From Pseudomonas libanensis (GTDB lineage Bacteria > Pseudomonadota > Gammaproteobacteria > Pseudomonadales > Pseudomonadaceae): a DNA stretch of 64,000 nucleotides. Position 1 is the stretch's first letter; every line of letters begins with the position of its first letter. Positions 9,079 through 17,719 of this stretch are shown here, piece by piece. The stretch covers positions 496,001-560,000 of the forward strand of contig NZ_JYLH01000002.1 of the NCBI RefSeq assembly GCF_001439685.1, read 5' to 3'. A program made the translations under genes and the position numbers. Below the pieces are notes generated by a model, which was given only the letters and a program-made list of their open reading frames with translations, did not search any database and had not been told where the DNA came from.

Positions 9079-9168
9079 TGTGGGAGGGGGCTTGCCCCCG
9101 ATATAGGTGGATCAGTCAGCCAATTTATAGCTGACACACCGTTATCGGGGGCAAGCCCCCTCCCACAT
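9079..9168. repeat. REPIN: two inverted REP sequences
   Basis: A REP unit CTGTGGGAGGGGGCTTGCCC at 9079-9098 and an inverted unit GGGGGCAAGCCCCCTCCCAC at 9147-9166 flank about 45 bp, so the whole element can fold into one long hairpin. This doublet arrangement is the REPIN form described in P. fluorescens SBW25. Confidence 0.8.
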
Positions 9169-9286
9169 TTTTTGATCTCCAGTGTGTTTGAGATGAGCTG
9201 ATTCGACCCTCGCCCACTGTCATCCAACGGTCACATCCATCTGCTGTGCTGGCGCCCATCGCTCATTCGCCCAAGGAATCGCAGCC

Positions 9287-10201
9287 ATGCCTGGCGTGCT
9301 CAAGCCCCACCGCTGGAAACTCTCATTGCTGCTGATCGCCGCCAATCTCGGGCTGATCCTGCACCTGGCCTGTGGCGAATTGAAAAGCATCAGCGAGTGG
9401 GTGTGGCTGGATATTGTCGGCGAAGGCGGTTCCGCCCTGCTCGCCCTGGTATGGCTGGGACTGGTGCTCAAAAGCCGCCCCGCCGGGCGCGTCACCAACT
9501 ACCTGGCGCTGGGCCTGTCGTGCATCTTTTTCTCCTGGTGGATCGACAGCCTCGACGAGTTTATCCGCCTGCCCGACAGCATCACCTGGGACCATTGGCT
9601 GGAGTCGGGGCCGATGCCGGTGGGCATGGTCCTGCTGACCATCGGCATCTACCACTGGCACCGCGAACAACTGGCGATCAGCGCGCAGATGGAAAAACGC
9701 GAGCGGCTGTTCCGTGAGCATCGGCTGTTCGACAAACTCACGCCGCTGGCCGGCGCCGATTACCTCAAGCGCCAGTTGGCCGACAGCCTGCAAGACAGCC
9801 GCGACCAGCAACAACCGCTGTCGCTGCTGGCCCTGGACCTGGACAACTTTGCCGCCATCAACCAGGCCTACGGGCATGCCGAGGGCGACGCGGTACTGCA
9901 GGCCCTCAGCCATTTGCTGCTGCTCAACCTGCGCCGCCAGGACCTGCTGTGCCGCCTGGCCGGGGACCGCTTTGTGGTGCTGCTGCCCAATACCGGTGAA
10001 CGCCAGGCCAGGGAGCTGGCGCTGGAGTTGCAGCAGGCAGTGCTCGGCCTGGCCCACAAGACCCGGCACCAAGGCGAACGCCTGCAACTGGCCGCGACCA
10101 CCGCCGTGGTCATGGCCCTTGAAGAACCGCCCCAGGACTTGCTCAAGCGCCTGAACCTGACGTTGGCCAGGGCCAAGCAACCGCTTGCGAAAAGTGCCTG
10201 A
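9287..10201 (+). CDS. Membrane protein with degenerate GGDEF domain
   Basis: A 304-residue protein with about four N-terminal membrane segments (near residues 10-30, 45-62, 70-88 and 108-125) followed by a GGDEF-type domain from about residue 140. The conserved LDLDNFAAINQAYGHAEGD block for metal and nucleotide binding is present. The signature that should read GG(D/E)EF is AGDRF (in CRLAGDRFVVLLP). Loss of the first Gly and the catalytic Glu suggests it may not make cyclic-di-GMP and may instead bind nucleotide or sense a signal. The stop is followed after one base by the next ATG, so it is co-transcribed with an AraC regulator. Confidence 0.8.
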   Translation: MPGVLKPHRWKLSLLLIAANLGLILHLACGELKSISEWVWLDIVGEGGSALLALVWLGLVLKSRPAGRVTNYLALGLSCIFFSWWIDSLDEFIRLPDSITWDHWLESGPMPVGMVLLTIGIYHWHREQLAISAQMEKRERLFREHRLFDKLTPLAGADYLKRQLADSLQDSRDQQQPLSLLALDLDNFAAINQAYGHAEGDAVLQALSHLLLLNLRRQDLLCRLAGDRFVVLLPNTGERQARELALELQQAVLGLAHKTRHQGERLQLAATTAVVMALEEPPQDLLKRLNLTLARAKQPLAKSA

Positions 10202-10202
10202 G

Positions 10203-11240
10203 ATGACCGTGAAAACCAGCTGGTATGAAGCCGACAGCCGCTTCATCCCAGGGCATTACCAACCCGCCACGCTGATCGACCTGGCCTTGTCCCGCGACAT
10301 CGACAGCCATCGCCTGCTGCGCGGCACCGGCCTGTTTCACGAGGACATCCTGGCTGGCACCGCGCACCTGAGCCCGCAACAGTTCTTCGGCCTGATCGGC
10401 AACAGCCGCAAGTTATTGGACGCCGACGACAGCAGCTTCTTGTTTGGCCAGCGTCTGCTGCCGGGCTATTACGGCGCCGCCAGCCACGCCCTTGGTCATG
10501 CGCAGAACCTGCACCAGGCCCTGGAAATCCTGATCCAGCAACAGGTGCTGCTCAGCCCGTTGGCCACCCTGCAACTGGAGCTGGATGAGCATCGCGCCTA
10601 CCTGTACTGGCTGGACAGTTGCGGCGCCGGCGAGCATTGGCGTTTCCTGCTGGAAGCCTGCATGACCTCGCTGGTTGCCATGAGCCAATGGCTCAGCGGC
10701 GAGCGCCTGCCATGGGCATGCAATTTCAGCCATGCCGAGCCGCGTTATATCGAGCAGTACTGGGTGCATCTGGGCGAAGACACGCGCTTCGAACGCCCGC
10801 TGGACATGATGAGCATCCCGCGTGAGTACCTCACCCGCCCCTGGCCTGGCGCCTCGGCCACGGCCGGTCAGGTTGCGCGTCGGCAGGCCCGCGAGCAGAT
10901 CGAACAGCTGGGTTTTGCTGGCAGTTTTCTCGACTGTCTCTACGACTACCTGCGCGACCAGGTACGTCAGCCGCCCAGCCTGGAACAGGCGGCCCAGGCC
11001 TTCGCCATGAGCCCGGCGACCCTCAAGCGCAAGTTGAACAAGCACAACACGGGTTTTCAACAGCAGGTGGACCGGGTACGCAAGCAGGTGGCGTTGCACC
11101 TGTATCAGCTCAAGGGCTACAGCAATGATGAGGTGGCGGCGTACCTGAACTTCAACGATGCGGCGAACTTCCGGCGTTCATTCAAGCGCTGGACCGGCAG
11201 CACCCCGAACCTGATCCGCCAGCTGTTCAACAGCCGCTAG
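10203..11240 (+). CDS. AraC-family transcriptional regulator with arabinose-binding-like domain
   Basis: A 345-residue regulator. The N-terminal ~200 residues match the arabinose-binding-like domain of OruR/ArgR-type AraC proteins. The C-terminal ~90 residues are the double helix-turn-helix (SLEQAAQAFAMSPATLKRKL, then GYSNDEVAAYLNFNDAANFR). The ATG at 10203 follows the GGDEF-like gene by one base, so the two form an operon. The effector and target are unknown. Its 3' end overlaps the convergent LysR gene by 14 bp. Confidence 0.85.
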   Translation: MTVKTSWYEADSRFIPGHYQPATLIDLALSRDIDSHRLLRGTGLFHEDILAGTAHLSPQQFFGLIGNSRKLLDADDSSFLFGQRLLPGYYGAASHALGHAQNLHQALEILIQQQVLLSPLATLQLELDEHRAYLYWLDSCGAGEHWRFLLEACMTSLVAMSQWLSGERLPWACNFSHAEPRYIEQYWVHLGEDTRFERPLDMMSIPREYLTRPWPGASATAGQVARRQAREQIEQLGFAGSFLDCLYDYLRDQVRQPPSLEQAAQAFAMSPATLKRKLNKHNTGFQQQVDRVRKQVALHLYQLKGYSNDEVAAYLNFNDAANFRRSFKRWTGSTPNLIRQLFNSR

Positions 11241-12108
11241 CCAGGCGCTCGCGTAAGAACTCCACCAGCGCCTGCACCGGCCGTGAGCTTTGCCGGTGCT
11301 GGGGATACACCGCCGACAGGGTCAGGGCTTCGGGGGCGAAGTCGTCCAGCAGTGTCACCAGGCGCCCATCTTTCAACGCATCCGCGACGATAAAGGTCGG
11401 CAGGTAGGTCACCCCCAGCCCGGCAATGGCGGTATCACGCAACAACTCGCCGTTATTCACGCGCATACGCCCACTGACATTCAACCCCTGCAACTTGCCT
11501 TTGAAGCGCCACTGCACCTGGCGACCATGGCCGTAGGGCAGGCAGTCATGCGCGGTCAGGTCCTCGGGTTTCAACGGCGTGCCCCGCAGCGCCAGGTAAT
11601 CGGGGCTCGCGCAGTACACCCGCTGCACGCTGGCGATCCGGCGGGCGATCAGGGTGGAATCTTCCAGGGTGCCGATGCGCAGCACCAGGTCGTAGCCCTC
11701 GCCGATCAAGTCCACCGGGCGGTCGCTCAGGTCGACTTCCACCGACACCTGCGGATGACGTTGCAGAAACAACGGCAGCAGGCAGCCCAGGTGAGCCATG
11801 GCGAATGACAACGGCGCGCTGAGGCGGATGGTGCCACGCGGCTCGCTGTTCTGGCCGGCGATGCCCTGCTCCACTTGCTCGATTTCACCGAGCAGGCGCA
11901 GGGCGGATTCGTAGTAGCTCTGCCCCAAAGGCGTGACATCCAGGCGCCGGGTAGAGCGATTGAGCAGGCGCACGCCGAGGCGCTCTTCCAGCTGGATCAG
12001 GCGGCGGCTGACGAATTGCTTGGACAGGCCCAGTTGTTCGGCAGCAGCGGTGAAACTGCCGGACTCCATGACCTGGCAGAACAGGCGCATGTCTTCGAAG
12101 GGGTTCAT
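11227..12108 (-). CDS. LysR-family transcriptional regulator
   Basis: A 293-residue LysR regulator. The N-terminal winged HTH (DMRLFCQVMESGSFTAAAEQ, then LGLSKQFVSRRLIQLEERLG) is followed by a substrate-binding domain starting near GTIRLSAPLSFAMAH. The closest style is the CrgA/AaeR-like subgroup with the NRSTRRLDVTPLG linker. The ATG at 12108 begins the normal LysR N-terminus; an upstream in-frame start would add an unusual extension. The target is unknown; the hydrolase operon upstream on the same strand is a candidate but is not divergent from it. Confidence 0.85.
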   Translation of the reverse strand: MNPFEDMRLFCQVMESGSFTAAAEQLGLSKQFVSRRLIQLEERLGVRLLNRSTRRLDVTPLGQSYYESALRLLGEIEQVEQGIAGQNSEPRGTIRLSAPLSFAMAHLGCLLPLFLQRHPQVSVEVDLSDRPVDLIGEGYDLVLRIGTLEDSTLIARRIASVQRVYCASPDYLALRGTPLKPEDLTAHDCLPYGHGRQVQWRFKGKLQGLNVSGRMRVNNGELLRDTAIAGLGVTYLPTFIVADALKDGRLVTLLDDFAPEALTLSAVYPQHRQSSRPVQALVEFLRERLASGC

Positions 12109-12188
12109 TGTCGCTTCTCGGTGGACGATGGGCTGATTTATAGCGGGTTCAGAGGCACACCACAAACCTAATGTGGGACACAATCAAA

Positions 12189-12216
12189 TGTGGGAGGGAG
12201 CTTGCTCCCTCCCACA
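12189..12216. repeat. REP element (single palindrome)
   Basis: TGTGGGAGGGAGC at 12189-12201 and GCTCCCTCCCACA at 12204-12216 form a perfect 13-bp stem with a two-base centre. It lies between the YcaC-like gene and the LysR gene and could act as a transcript end for the operon to its right. Confidence 0.8.
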
Positions 12217-12244
12217 GGAGATTACCTACATCGGGCAGATCTGC

Positions 12245-12862
12245 TTACTTGGCGGTGAACGCCGAGTAGCTGTTCATCAGGTTGCGGTAGTTGGGAATGC
12301 GCGGCGACAACAGGTTGGCCAGGCCTTCCATGTCGTTGCGCCAGTCAACCTGCAGCTCGCAGGCCACCGAGAACCAGTTCACCAACTGCGCACCAGCGGC
12401 AGTCATGCGCGCCCAGGCGGCTTGTTGCACGGTTTCATTGAAGGTGCCGGAGGCGTCGGTGACCACGAATACCTCGAAGCCTTCGTCGAGGGCGCACAGG
12501 GTCGGGAAGGCTACGCACACATCCGTGACCACGCCGGCAATGATGATCTGCTTGCGACCGGTCGCCTTGACGGCCTTGACGAAATCTTCGTTGTCCCAGG
12601 CGTTGATCTGGCCAGGGCGGGCGATATACGGGGCGTCCGGGAACAGTGCCTTGAGCTCTGGCACCAGTGGGCCGTTGGGGCCGCCTTCAAAACTGGTGGT
12701 CAGGATGGTCGGCAGGTTGAAGAACTTCGCCACGTCGGCCAAGGCCAGCACGTTGTTCTTGAATTCGTTGGGGGAGAAATCCTGCACCAGGGAGATCAGG
12801 CCGGTCTGGTGATCGACCAGCAGGACAACCGCGTCATCTTTGTTCAAGCGCTTGTAAGTCAT
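12245..12862 (-). CDS. ycaC: YcaC-like isochorismatase-family cysteine hydrolase
   Basis: A 205-residue cysteine hydrolase of the isochorismatase superfamily, close in length and sequence style to E. coli YcaC. The catalytic Asp lies in LLVDHQTGL near the N-terminus and the nucleophilic Cys in IAGVVTDVCVAFPTL. The physiological substrate of YcaC-like enzymes is not settled. The gene lies 24 bp downstream of the amidohydrolase gene and appears to be the last gene of a three-gene operon with it and an ABM-domain protein. Confidence 0.85.
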   Translation of the reverse strand: MTYKRLNKDDAVVLLVDHQTGLISLVQDFSPNEFKNNVLALADVAKFFNLPTILTTSFEGGPNGPLVPELKALFPDAPYIARPGQINAWDNEDFVKAVKATGRKQIIIAGVVTDVCVAFPTLCALDEGFEVFVVTDASGTFNETVQQAAWARMTAAGAQLVNWFSVACELQVDWRNDMEGLANLLSPRIPNYRNLMNSYSAFTAK

Positions 12863-12886
12863 GGGGTAACTCCTTGGGTTTCTGGA

Positions 12887-14725
12887 TTAAAAGGCAAAGC
12901 ATGAACAGCCAAACGCACCCCAGAAGCCCTGGAAGTCGCTGACTGGCACGCTGGAAAGACGGGCTTTTTCATGGCTGTGGGCATGCACGCCGCACGGGCC
13001 GCTGCACTGGTGCACCTGGGCCTGCAAGGGCGAGGACGGACGCCAGTGCCCTGGTACCTTGACCACCGGCGACCAGTCCGGCAGCACCGGCACGCGGGGT
13101 GGGGCGAAGTCTTCGAAGTCACCCGCGCCGTATACCACCTTGCCGCCGACCACGGTCAGCACCGACTCGATCCACTTGATGGCTTCCTCGTCGACACTGA
13201 AGAAGTCCGCCGACAACGCGGCCACGTCCGCCAGCTGGCCGACCTTGATCTGGCCTTTCTTGCCCTGCTCGGACGAGAACCAGGCGCTGCCGTGGGTAAA
13301 CAACTCCAATGCGGTGAGGCGCGGCAGGCCTTCGGCGTGCAGCTCCAGGCCGCCAACGGTACGGCCGCTGACCATCCAATACAGCGAGGTCCACGGGTTA
13401 TAACTGGAGACCCGCGTGGCATCGGTGCCCGCCCCTACCGGCACGCCTTCGGCGAGCATGCGCTTGATCGGCGGCGTGGCTTCGGCGGCCTTGGCACCGT
13501 AACGCTCGACAAAGTACTCACCCTGGAAGGCCATGCGGTCCTGGATCGCAATGCCACCGCCGAGGGCGCGCACGCGCTCAATGTTTTTCGGGGTGATGGT
13601 TTCAGCGTGGTCGAAGAACCACGGCAGGCCATTGAAAGGAATGTCGCGGTTAACCTTCTCGAACACGTCGAGCATGCGCGAGATCGATTCGTCGTAGGTG
13701 GCGTGCAGGCGGAACGGCCAGCGCTGTTCCACCAGGTGGCGTACCACCGGCTCCAGCTCCTGTTCCATGGTCAGCGGCAGGTCCGGGCGCGGTTCGAGGA
13801 AGTCTTCGAAGTCCGCCGCCGAAAACACCAGCATTTCGCCAGCGCCGTTGTGACGCAGATAGTCATCGCCCTGATGCAGGGTGACGCTGCCGGTCCAGTT
13901 CTTGAAGTCGCTGAGTTCTTCCTTGGGCTTCTGGGTAAACAGGTTGTAGGCGATGCGCACCGTCAACTGTTGATCCTTGGCCAACTGTTCGATCACCGCA
14001 TAGTCATCGGGATAGTTCTGGAAGCCGCCGCCGGCATCGATGGCGCTGGTCAGGCCCAGGCGATTGAGTTCGCGCATGAACTGGCGGGTGGAGTTGACCT
14101 GGTATTCCAAGGGCAGTTTCGGGCCCTTGGCCAAGGTCGAATACAGGATCATCGCGTTAGGTCGCGCCACCAGCATGCCGGTGGGGTTGCCGTGGCTGTC
14201 GCGCACGATCTCGCCGCCTGGCGGGTTGGGCGTGTCCTTGGTGTAGCCGGCCACCCGCAACGCGGCGCGGTTGAGCAAGGCGCGGTCGTACAGGTGCAGC
14301 ACAAACACCGGAGTGTCCGGCGCGGCCTGGTTGAGTTCTTCGAGGGTGGGCATGCGTTTTTCGGCGAACTGGAATTCGTTCCAGCCGCCGACCACGCGCA
14401 CCCATTGCGGCGTAGGGGTACGGTCGGCCTGGTCCTTGAGCATGCGCAAGGCATCGGCCAGGGACGGCACGCCTTCCCAGCGCAGTTCGAGGTTGTAGTT
14501 CAGCCCGCCGCGGATCAGGTGCAGGTGCGAGTCGTTGAGCCCGGGGATCACCGTGCGGCCCTTGAGGTCGATGACCTGGGTGCCGCTGCCGCGCAGAGCC
14601 ATGGCCTCGCCGTCAGTGCCGACCGCGACGAAGCGCCCGTCGCGGATGGCGACGGCGGTGGCGCGTGGGTTTTCCCGGTCCACGGTGTGGAACTGGCCAT
14701 TGAACAGAATCAGATCGGCGTTCAT
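12887..14725 (-). CDS. Amidohydrolase family 3 (YtcJ-like) metal-dependent hydrolase
   Basis: A 612-residue protein of the amidohydrolase-3 family. Metal-site motifs are in order: DSHLHL after VIPGLN, RLHATYDES, FDHAETITP and GAGTDATR. The family acts on amides, formamides or related C-N bonds, and no specific substrate can be assigned. It has no signal peptide, so it is probably cytoplasmic. The C-terminal tail after VPGHWRPSS is Cys/His-containing (QCSGPCGVHAHSH) and is unusual for the family core. The ATG at 14725 overlaps the previous stop by 4 bp, which indicates coupling. Confidence 0.83.
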   Translation of the reverse strand: MNADLILFNGQFHTVDRENPRATAVAIRDGRFVAVGTDGEAMALRGSGTQVIDLKGRTVIPGLNDSHLHLIRGGLNYNLELRWEGVPSLADALRMLKDQADRTPTPQWVRVVGGWNEFQFAEKRMPTLEELNQAAPDTPVFVLHLYDRALLNRAALRVAGYTKDTPNPPGGEIVRDSHGNPTGMLVARPNAMILYSTLAKGPKLPLEYQVNSTRQFMRELNRLGLTSAIDAGGGFQNYPDDYAVIEQLAKDQQLTVRIAYNLFTQKPKEELSDFKNWTGSVTLHQGDDYLRHNGAGEMLVFSAADFEDFLEPRPDLPLTMEQELEPVVRHLVEQRWPFRLHATYDESISRMLDVFEKVNRDIPFNGLPWFFDHAETITPKNIERVRALGGGIAIQDRMAFQGEYFVERYGAKAAEATPPIKRMLAEGVPVGAGTDATRVSSYNPWTSLYWMVSGRTVGGLELHAEGLPRLTALELFTHGSAWFSSEQGKKGQIKVGQLADVAALSADFFSVDEEAIKWIESVLTVVGGKVVYGAGDFEDFAPPRVPVLPDWSPVVKVPGHWRPSSPLQAQVHQCSGPCGVHAHSHEKARLSSVPVSDFQGFWGAFGCSCFAF

Positions 14726-15312
14726 AGGGTTTCCTTTACAGAAGGTTGAAGCCAGGGAGCGAACAGGCGGGTGGCCGCCGGCATCAGCAGGTACACCACC
14801 AACAGCACAATGGTCAGGGTGACCAGGAAGGTGGAGACCACGTAGTTGGACAGCAACGGGTGCAGGCGCAGGATCGGCCCCCAGATAAACGGCAGGAGCA
14901 GGGTCTGCGGCAAAATCACGCACAGGCTGACCACTGCCTGCTTCCAGCGCGGCGGCTGGGCGGCGCCCTCGGCCTGGGGCGCGAACCAGAACTCATTGAC
15001 GGCGCCGATTTCGGTCTGGTCGCCGTCCGCCAGCATCGGCGCGGCTTCGTCGATCAGGGCCCGGCGTTGGGGAGAGTCGAGCCACAGTTCCAGGGCGTCG
15101 GTGGAGCGATAGCGCAGCACACAGGTGAACAGCGCCATACCGTTCTGCCGACTGCGTACCACATCGACGCCCAGATGGCCGGGGCGCTCACCGGCAATAC
15201 GCACGATACGGCGCAGCCAGGCTTCGTACTCGGTTTCGCGCCCGGGCTTGACCCGGTGCTTGACCACCAGCGTGACGACTTCGTCCGGGCTGGTCTTGGG
15301 TGTTGGGTCCAT
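14722..15312 (-). CDS. Antibiotic biosynthesis monooxygenase (ABM) domain protein with membrane tail
   Basis: A 196-residue protein. Residues ~10-105 form an ABM (dimeric alpha-beta barrel) domain (VVKHRVKPGRETEYEAWLRR, and later FTCVLRYRSTDALELWLDS). Two to three hydrophobic helices follow (VVSLCVILPQTLLLPFIWG, and later VVSTFLVTLTIVLLVVYLLM). This cytoplasmic-barrel plus membrane-anchor layout recurs in proteins of unknown function. The ATG at 15312 has a GGGGGAG Shine-Dalgarno. It is the first gene of the operon with the amidohydrolase and YcaC-like hydrolase. Confidence 0.75.
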   Translation of the reverse strand: MDPTPKTSPDEVVTLVVKHRVKPGRETEYEAWLRRIVRIAGERPGHLGVDVVRSRQNGMALFTCVLRYRSTDALELWLDSPQRRALIDEAAPMLADGDQTEIGAVNEFWFAPQAEGAAQPPRWKQAVVSLCVILPQTLLLPFIWGPILRLHPLLSNYVVSTFLVTLTIVLLVVYLLMPAATRLFAPWLQPSVKETL

Positions 15313-15479
15313 GGTTGGGTGACTCCCCCGCAGGATTGAGCGATGGGAGGAGTCTGGTGGGAATTGGAAGCGCAGAATTGGATGTATGTGCTGTCCGACC
15401 GGCAAAGGCAAAAGTATCGGAAGGCCTCATTTGCGACCTTCCGGCGTTTCTGCTACTAAGCGATAACTACTGTGAGGTC

Positions 15480-16460
15480 TCAGCTCTTTTTTTCGTGACC
15501 CACTCCCTGAAACGAAAACTTCAGCTCCTTACCTACCCCGCCGACTTTTGTTGTTTCATGAGTCCCTGTTGTCGAGTTCCGGTACCTGCCGTATAACCCG
15601 TCGCCTTTGATTGAACCTACTTTGACATTGCCTTCAGCATCCGTAGTAAAGGGCGCAGAAAAACTGCCACTGGTCGGCGCAATCTGTGAACTCCGGTTGA
15701 TTCTCGCGCCGTAGTGTTCGACGAACCCTCTGTTGTTACCGGATAACGCGGCATTCTGGTCAACCTCGATGTCTTTGACATGCTGCTTGACCCCTGGGTT
15801 ATCAGGATCCGTGACATCCTGGATGTAGCCCTTCAATATCTTGGGGTTCTCAGGGTCTCGTTCAACAGTCAGGTTATATTTATTGCCAAATTTGAAATCC
15901 ACCAGGGTGCTATTGCTGCCACCTGCCCCACCATCCGCCTCGGCACGGCCCTGGGGCGCAAAAAAATGCGAACCAAACCCCGAAAACGTAATCAGCGCCT
16001 TGCCATCTTGCCGCGGCTGCATCCCGATATAACCGTTACCCAGGGATTTACCGTTTTCATTAATAACGCCGAACTGCATCGCGTAATAAATCCCCCCATC
16101 CTTGGCACTCTTTCTTTGGGCTCCCTCAGCAATACTCATTGGAAAGGTAATATTGCTCAACCCTTTGCCTGAGGTCGGCAGTGAATAACTCACGCCATAC
16201 AGACCATTCGGTGCTGTAGCCTCTTTCTTAATTTCATGTTTCGGATCGCTTACGTGGTCCAACTTTGAGGTTTCGGTAATACTCGCCGGCGAATCAGGCC
16301 GTGTCGCAGTACTCCTTTTTGCGCGCGTGGTGGGAGTTTCCGAAGAGGTGGCATGATCGCCCGGTTGTTCCTCGGTCACGCCCCCCGCCGTTGGCGCTGG
16401 AGCGGTCAAAGAAGGCTCAGGGTCTATATGTGGAACAAAATGCGGTTTATTGATATGCAT
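15480..16460 (-). CDS. Unknown low-GC protein, possible secreted or effector-like protein
   Basis: A 326-residue protein I do not recognise. Residues 1-90 are Pro/Ser/Thr/Glu-rich and look disordered, with no Sec signal or membrane helix. From about residue 90 there is a compact, probably beta-rich domain with GGIYYAMQFGV, GYIGMQPRQDGKALITFSGFG, a Gly/Ser-rich GGAGGSNS and FGNKYNLTVERDPENP. The pattern resembles DUF3472-type proteins, but this is only a visual impression. The gene is clearly AT-richer than its neighbours and flanked by unrelated regulators, which suggests horizontal acquisition. No Hrp-type box was seen upstream. Confidence 0.6.
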   Translation of the reverse strand: MHINKPHFVPHIDPEPSLTAPAPTAGGVTEEQPGDHATSSETPTTRAKRSTATRPDSPASITETSKLDHVSDPKHEIKKEATAPNGLYGVSYSLPTSGKGLSNITFPMSIAEGAQRKSAKDGGIYYAMQFGVINENGKSLGNGYIGMQPRQDGKALITFSGFGSHFFAPQGRAEADGGAGGSNSTLVDFKFGNKYNLTVERDPENPKILKGYIQDVTDPDNPGVKQHVKDIEVDQNAALSGNNRGFVEHYGARINRSSQIAPTSGSFSAPFTTDAEGNVKVGSIKGDGLYGRYRNSTTGTHETTKVGGVGKELKFSFQGVGHEKKS

Positions 16461-16603
16461 GTTTGGCTACAAGTCCTCTATGGAAAAGCTAACCCATGGT
16501 AGAAGGCTCATATCACAGCAAGCTGCCAGAAAAAGCGCTTGGACGCCTAGGAGTTTGCTGTACTTCAATGCCCATCAAGTGTTTCTTTGGCTGATGGGTA
16601 GAC

Positions 16604-17515
16604 CTATCCACCCTCTCTCGACATATGCTCCGCAATCCGCCCCCGCAACCAGCGCTCCGCCGGATCATTGTCATGCACTCCGCTCCACACCATCGACAGC
16701 TCCGCTGCGTCAATCGCAAACGGCGGCTCTTCGGCGCGCAAGCGGGTGCCCTCGGTCAGTGCGCACGCGGCATAATCCGGCACGGTGGCGATAATCTGCG
16801 TGCCCGCCAGCAGTGCGCGCAACCCGCTGAACTGCGGTACGGCCAGCACCACACGGCGCGAACGGCCGATGCGTGCCAGGTCCAGGTCGATATTGCCGCT
16901 CAAGTCCCCTGAAAACGACACCATCGCATGGGGCCTGGCGCAGTAGTCATCCAGGGTCAGCGGCGCCACGCCGTCATCGCCGCGCAGTACCTTGCAGGGG
17001 ATGTCCCGCAGTTTCTTGCGCTTGGCATTGGCCGGCAGTTCGGTGGTGTAGCTGACGCCCACCGAGATCTCACCGCTGGCCAGCAGTGCCGACATCAACA
17101 GGTAATTGGCCCGGCGCACCACCACGATGATGCCCGGTGCTTCTTCGCGCAGTTGGCTGAGCAACGCCGGAAACAGCCCGAACTCGGCGTCATCGGACAG
17201 GCCGATGCGAAACACCGCGCTGCTGCTGGAAGGGTCGAAGTCCTTGGCGCGGCTGACGGCGCCCGAGATGGTGTCCATGGCCGGTTGCAGCTCCTTGAGT
17301 ATCGCCACCGCACGGGGCGTGGGCTCCATGCCGCGGCCGTTGCGCAGCAGCAGTGGGTCGTCGAACAAGTCGCGCAAACGGCCCAATGCAGCGCTCACCG
17401 CCGGTTGGCCCATAAAGAGCTTTTCGGCGACCCGGGTCAGGTTTTTTTCGAACATCAAGGCTTCGAAAATCACCAGCAGGTTCATGTCGACGCGGCGCAG
17501 GTCGTTGCGGTTCAT
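16604..17515 (-). CDS. LysR-family transcriptional regulator (NodD/SyrM-like subgroup)
   Basis: A 303-residue LysR protein. The HTH region reads RRVDMNLLVIFEALMFEKNL followed by AEKLFMGQPAVSAALGRLR. A substrate-binding domain begins near AVFRIGLSDDAEFG. The DMNLLVIFEAL opening is typical of the LeuO/NodD-like subgroup. The ATG at 17515 is preferred over a TTG codon four residues upstream. It is transcribed away from the small AraC gene at 17720. No regulated target is evident. Confidence 0.82.
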   Translation of the reverse strand: MNRNDLRRVDMNLLVIFEALMFEKNLTRVAEKLFMGQPAVSAALGRLRDLFDDPLLLRNGRGMEPTPRAVAILKELQPAMDTISGAVSRAKDFDPSSSSAVFRIGLSDDAEFGLFPALLSQLREEAPGIIVVVRRANYLLMSALLASGEISVGVSYTTELPANAKRKKLRDIPCKVLRGDDGVAPLTLDDYCARPHAMVSFSGDLSGNIDLDLARIGRSRRVVLAVPQFSGLRALLAGTQIIATVPDYAACALTEGTRLRAEEPPFAIDAAELSMVWSGVHDNDPAERWLRGRIAEHMSREGG

Positions 17516-17719
17516 GGCGGTATCCAAACGTTTTCCAGACAGTCAGGGAAGCATATCCGCACTCCCCGCGATTGCATGCCTGTGCTGTCTTTTCCACGCC
17601 TGCAGCTGGCGAAATTAACAACGATTAACTCGTCAGGCCGGTGCACCTGCACCAAGAATGCAGGCGTCTACACTGCATCCATCCACCGGGAACGCTCCCA
17701 TCGACTACGGATATCTGTC

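Larger units (their letters stand above)
8905..9286. other. Intergenic region with Pho box and REPIN
   Basis: This 382-bp gap separates the divergent receptor and GGDEF-like genes. It holds the Pho box at 8979-8996 and a REPIN-like pair at 9079-9168. Nothing else recognisable was seen in 9169-9286 apart from the presumed promoter of the next gene. Confidence 0.7.

Noticed and set aside
16461..16603. Hrp box in front of the low-GC gene
   Set aside because: I searched for GGAACC followed by CCAC at 15-16 bp in the upstream region and found none, so type III regulation is not supported.
16928..17719. Long N-terminal extension of the small AraC regulator
   Set aside because: The in-frame extension runs antisense through the LysR gene and looks like low-complexity shadow sequence; the ATG at 17720 fits the domain boundary.
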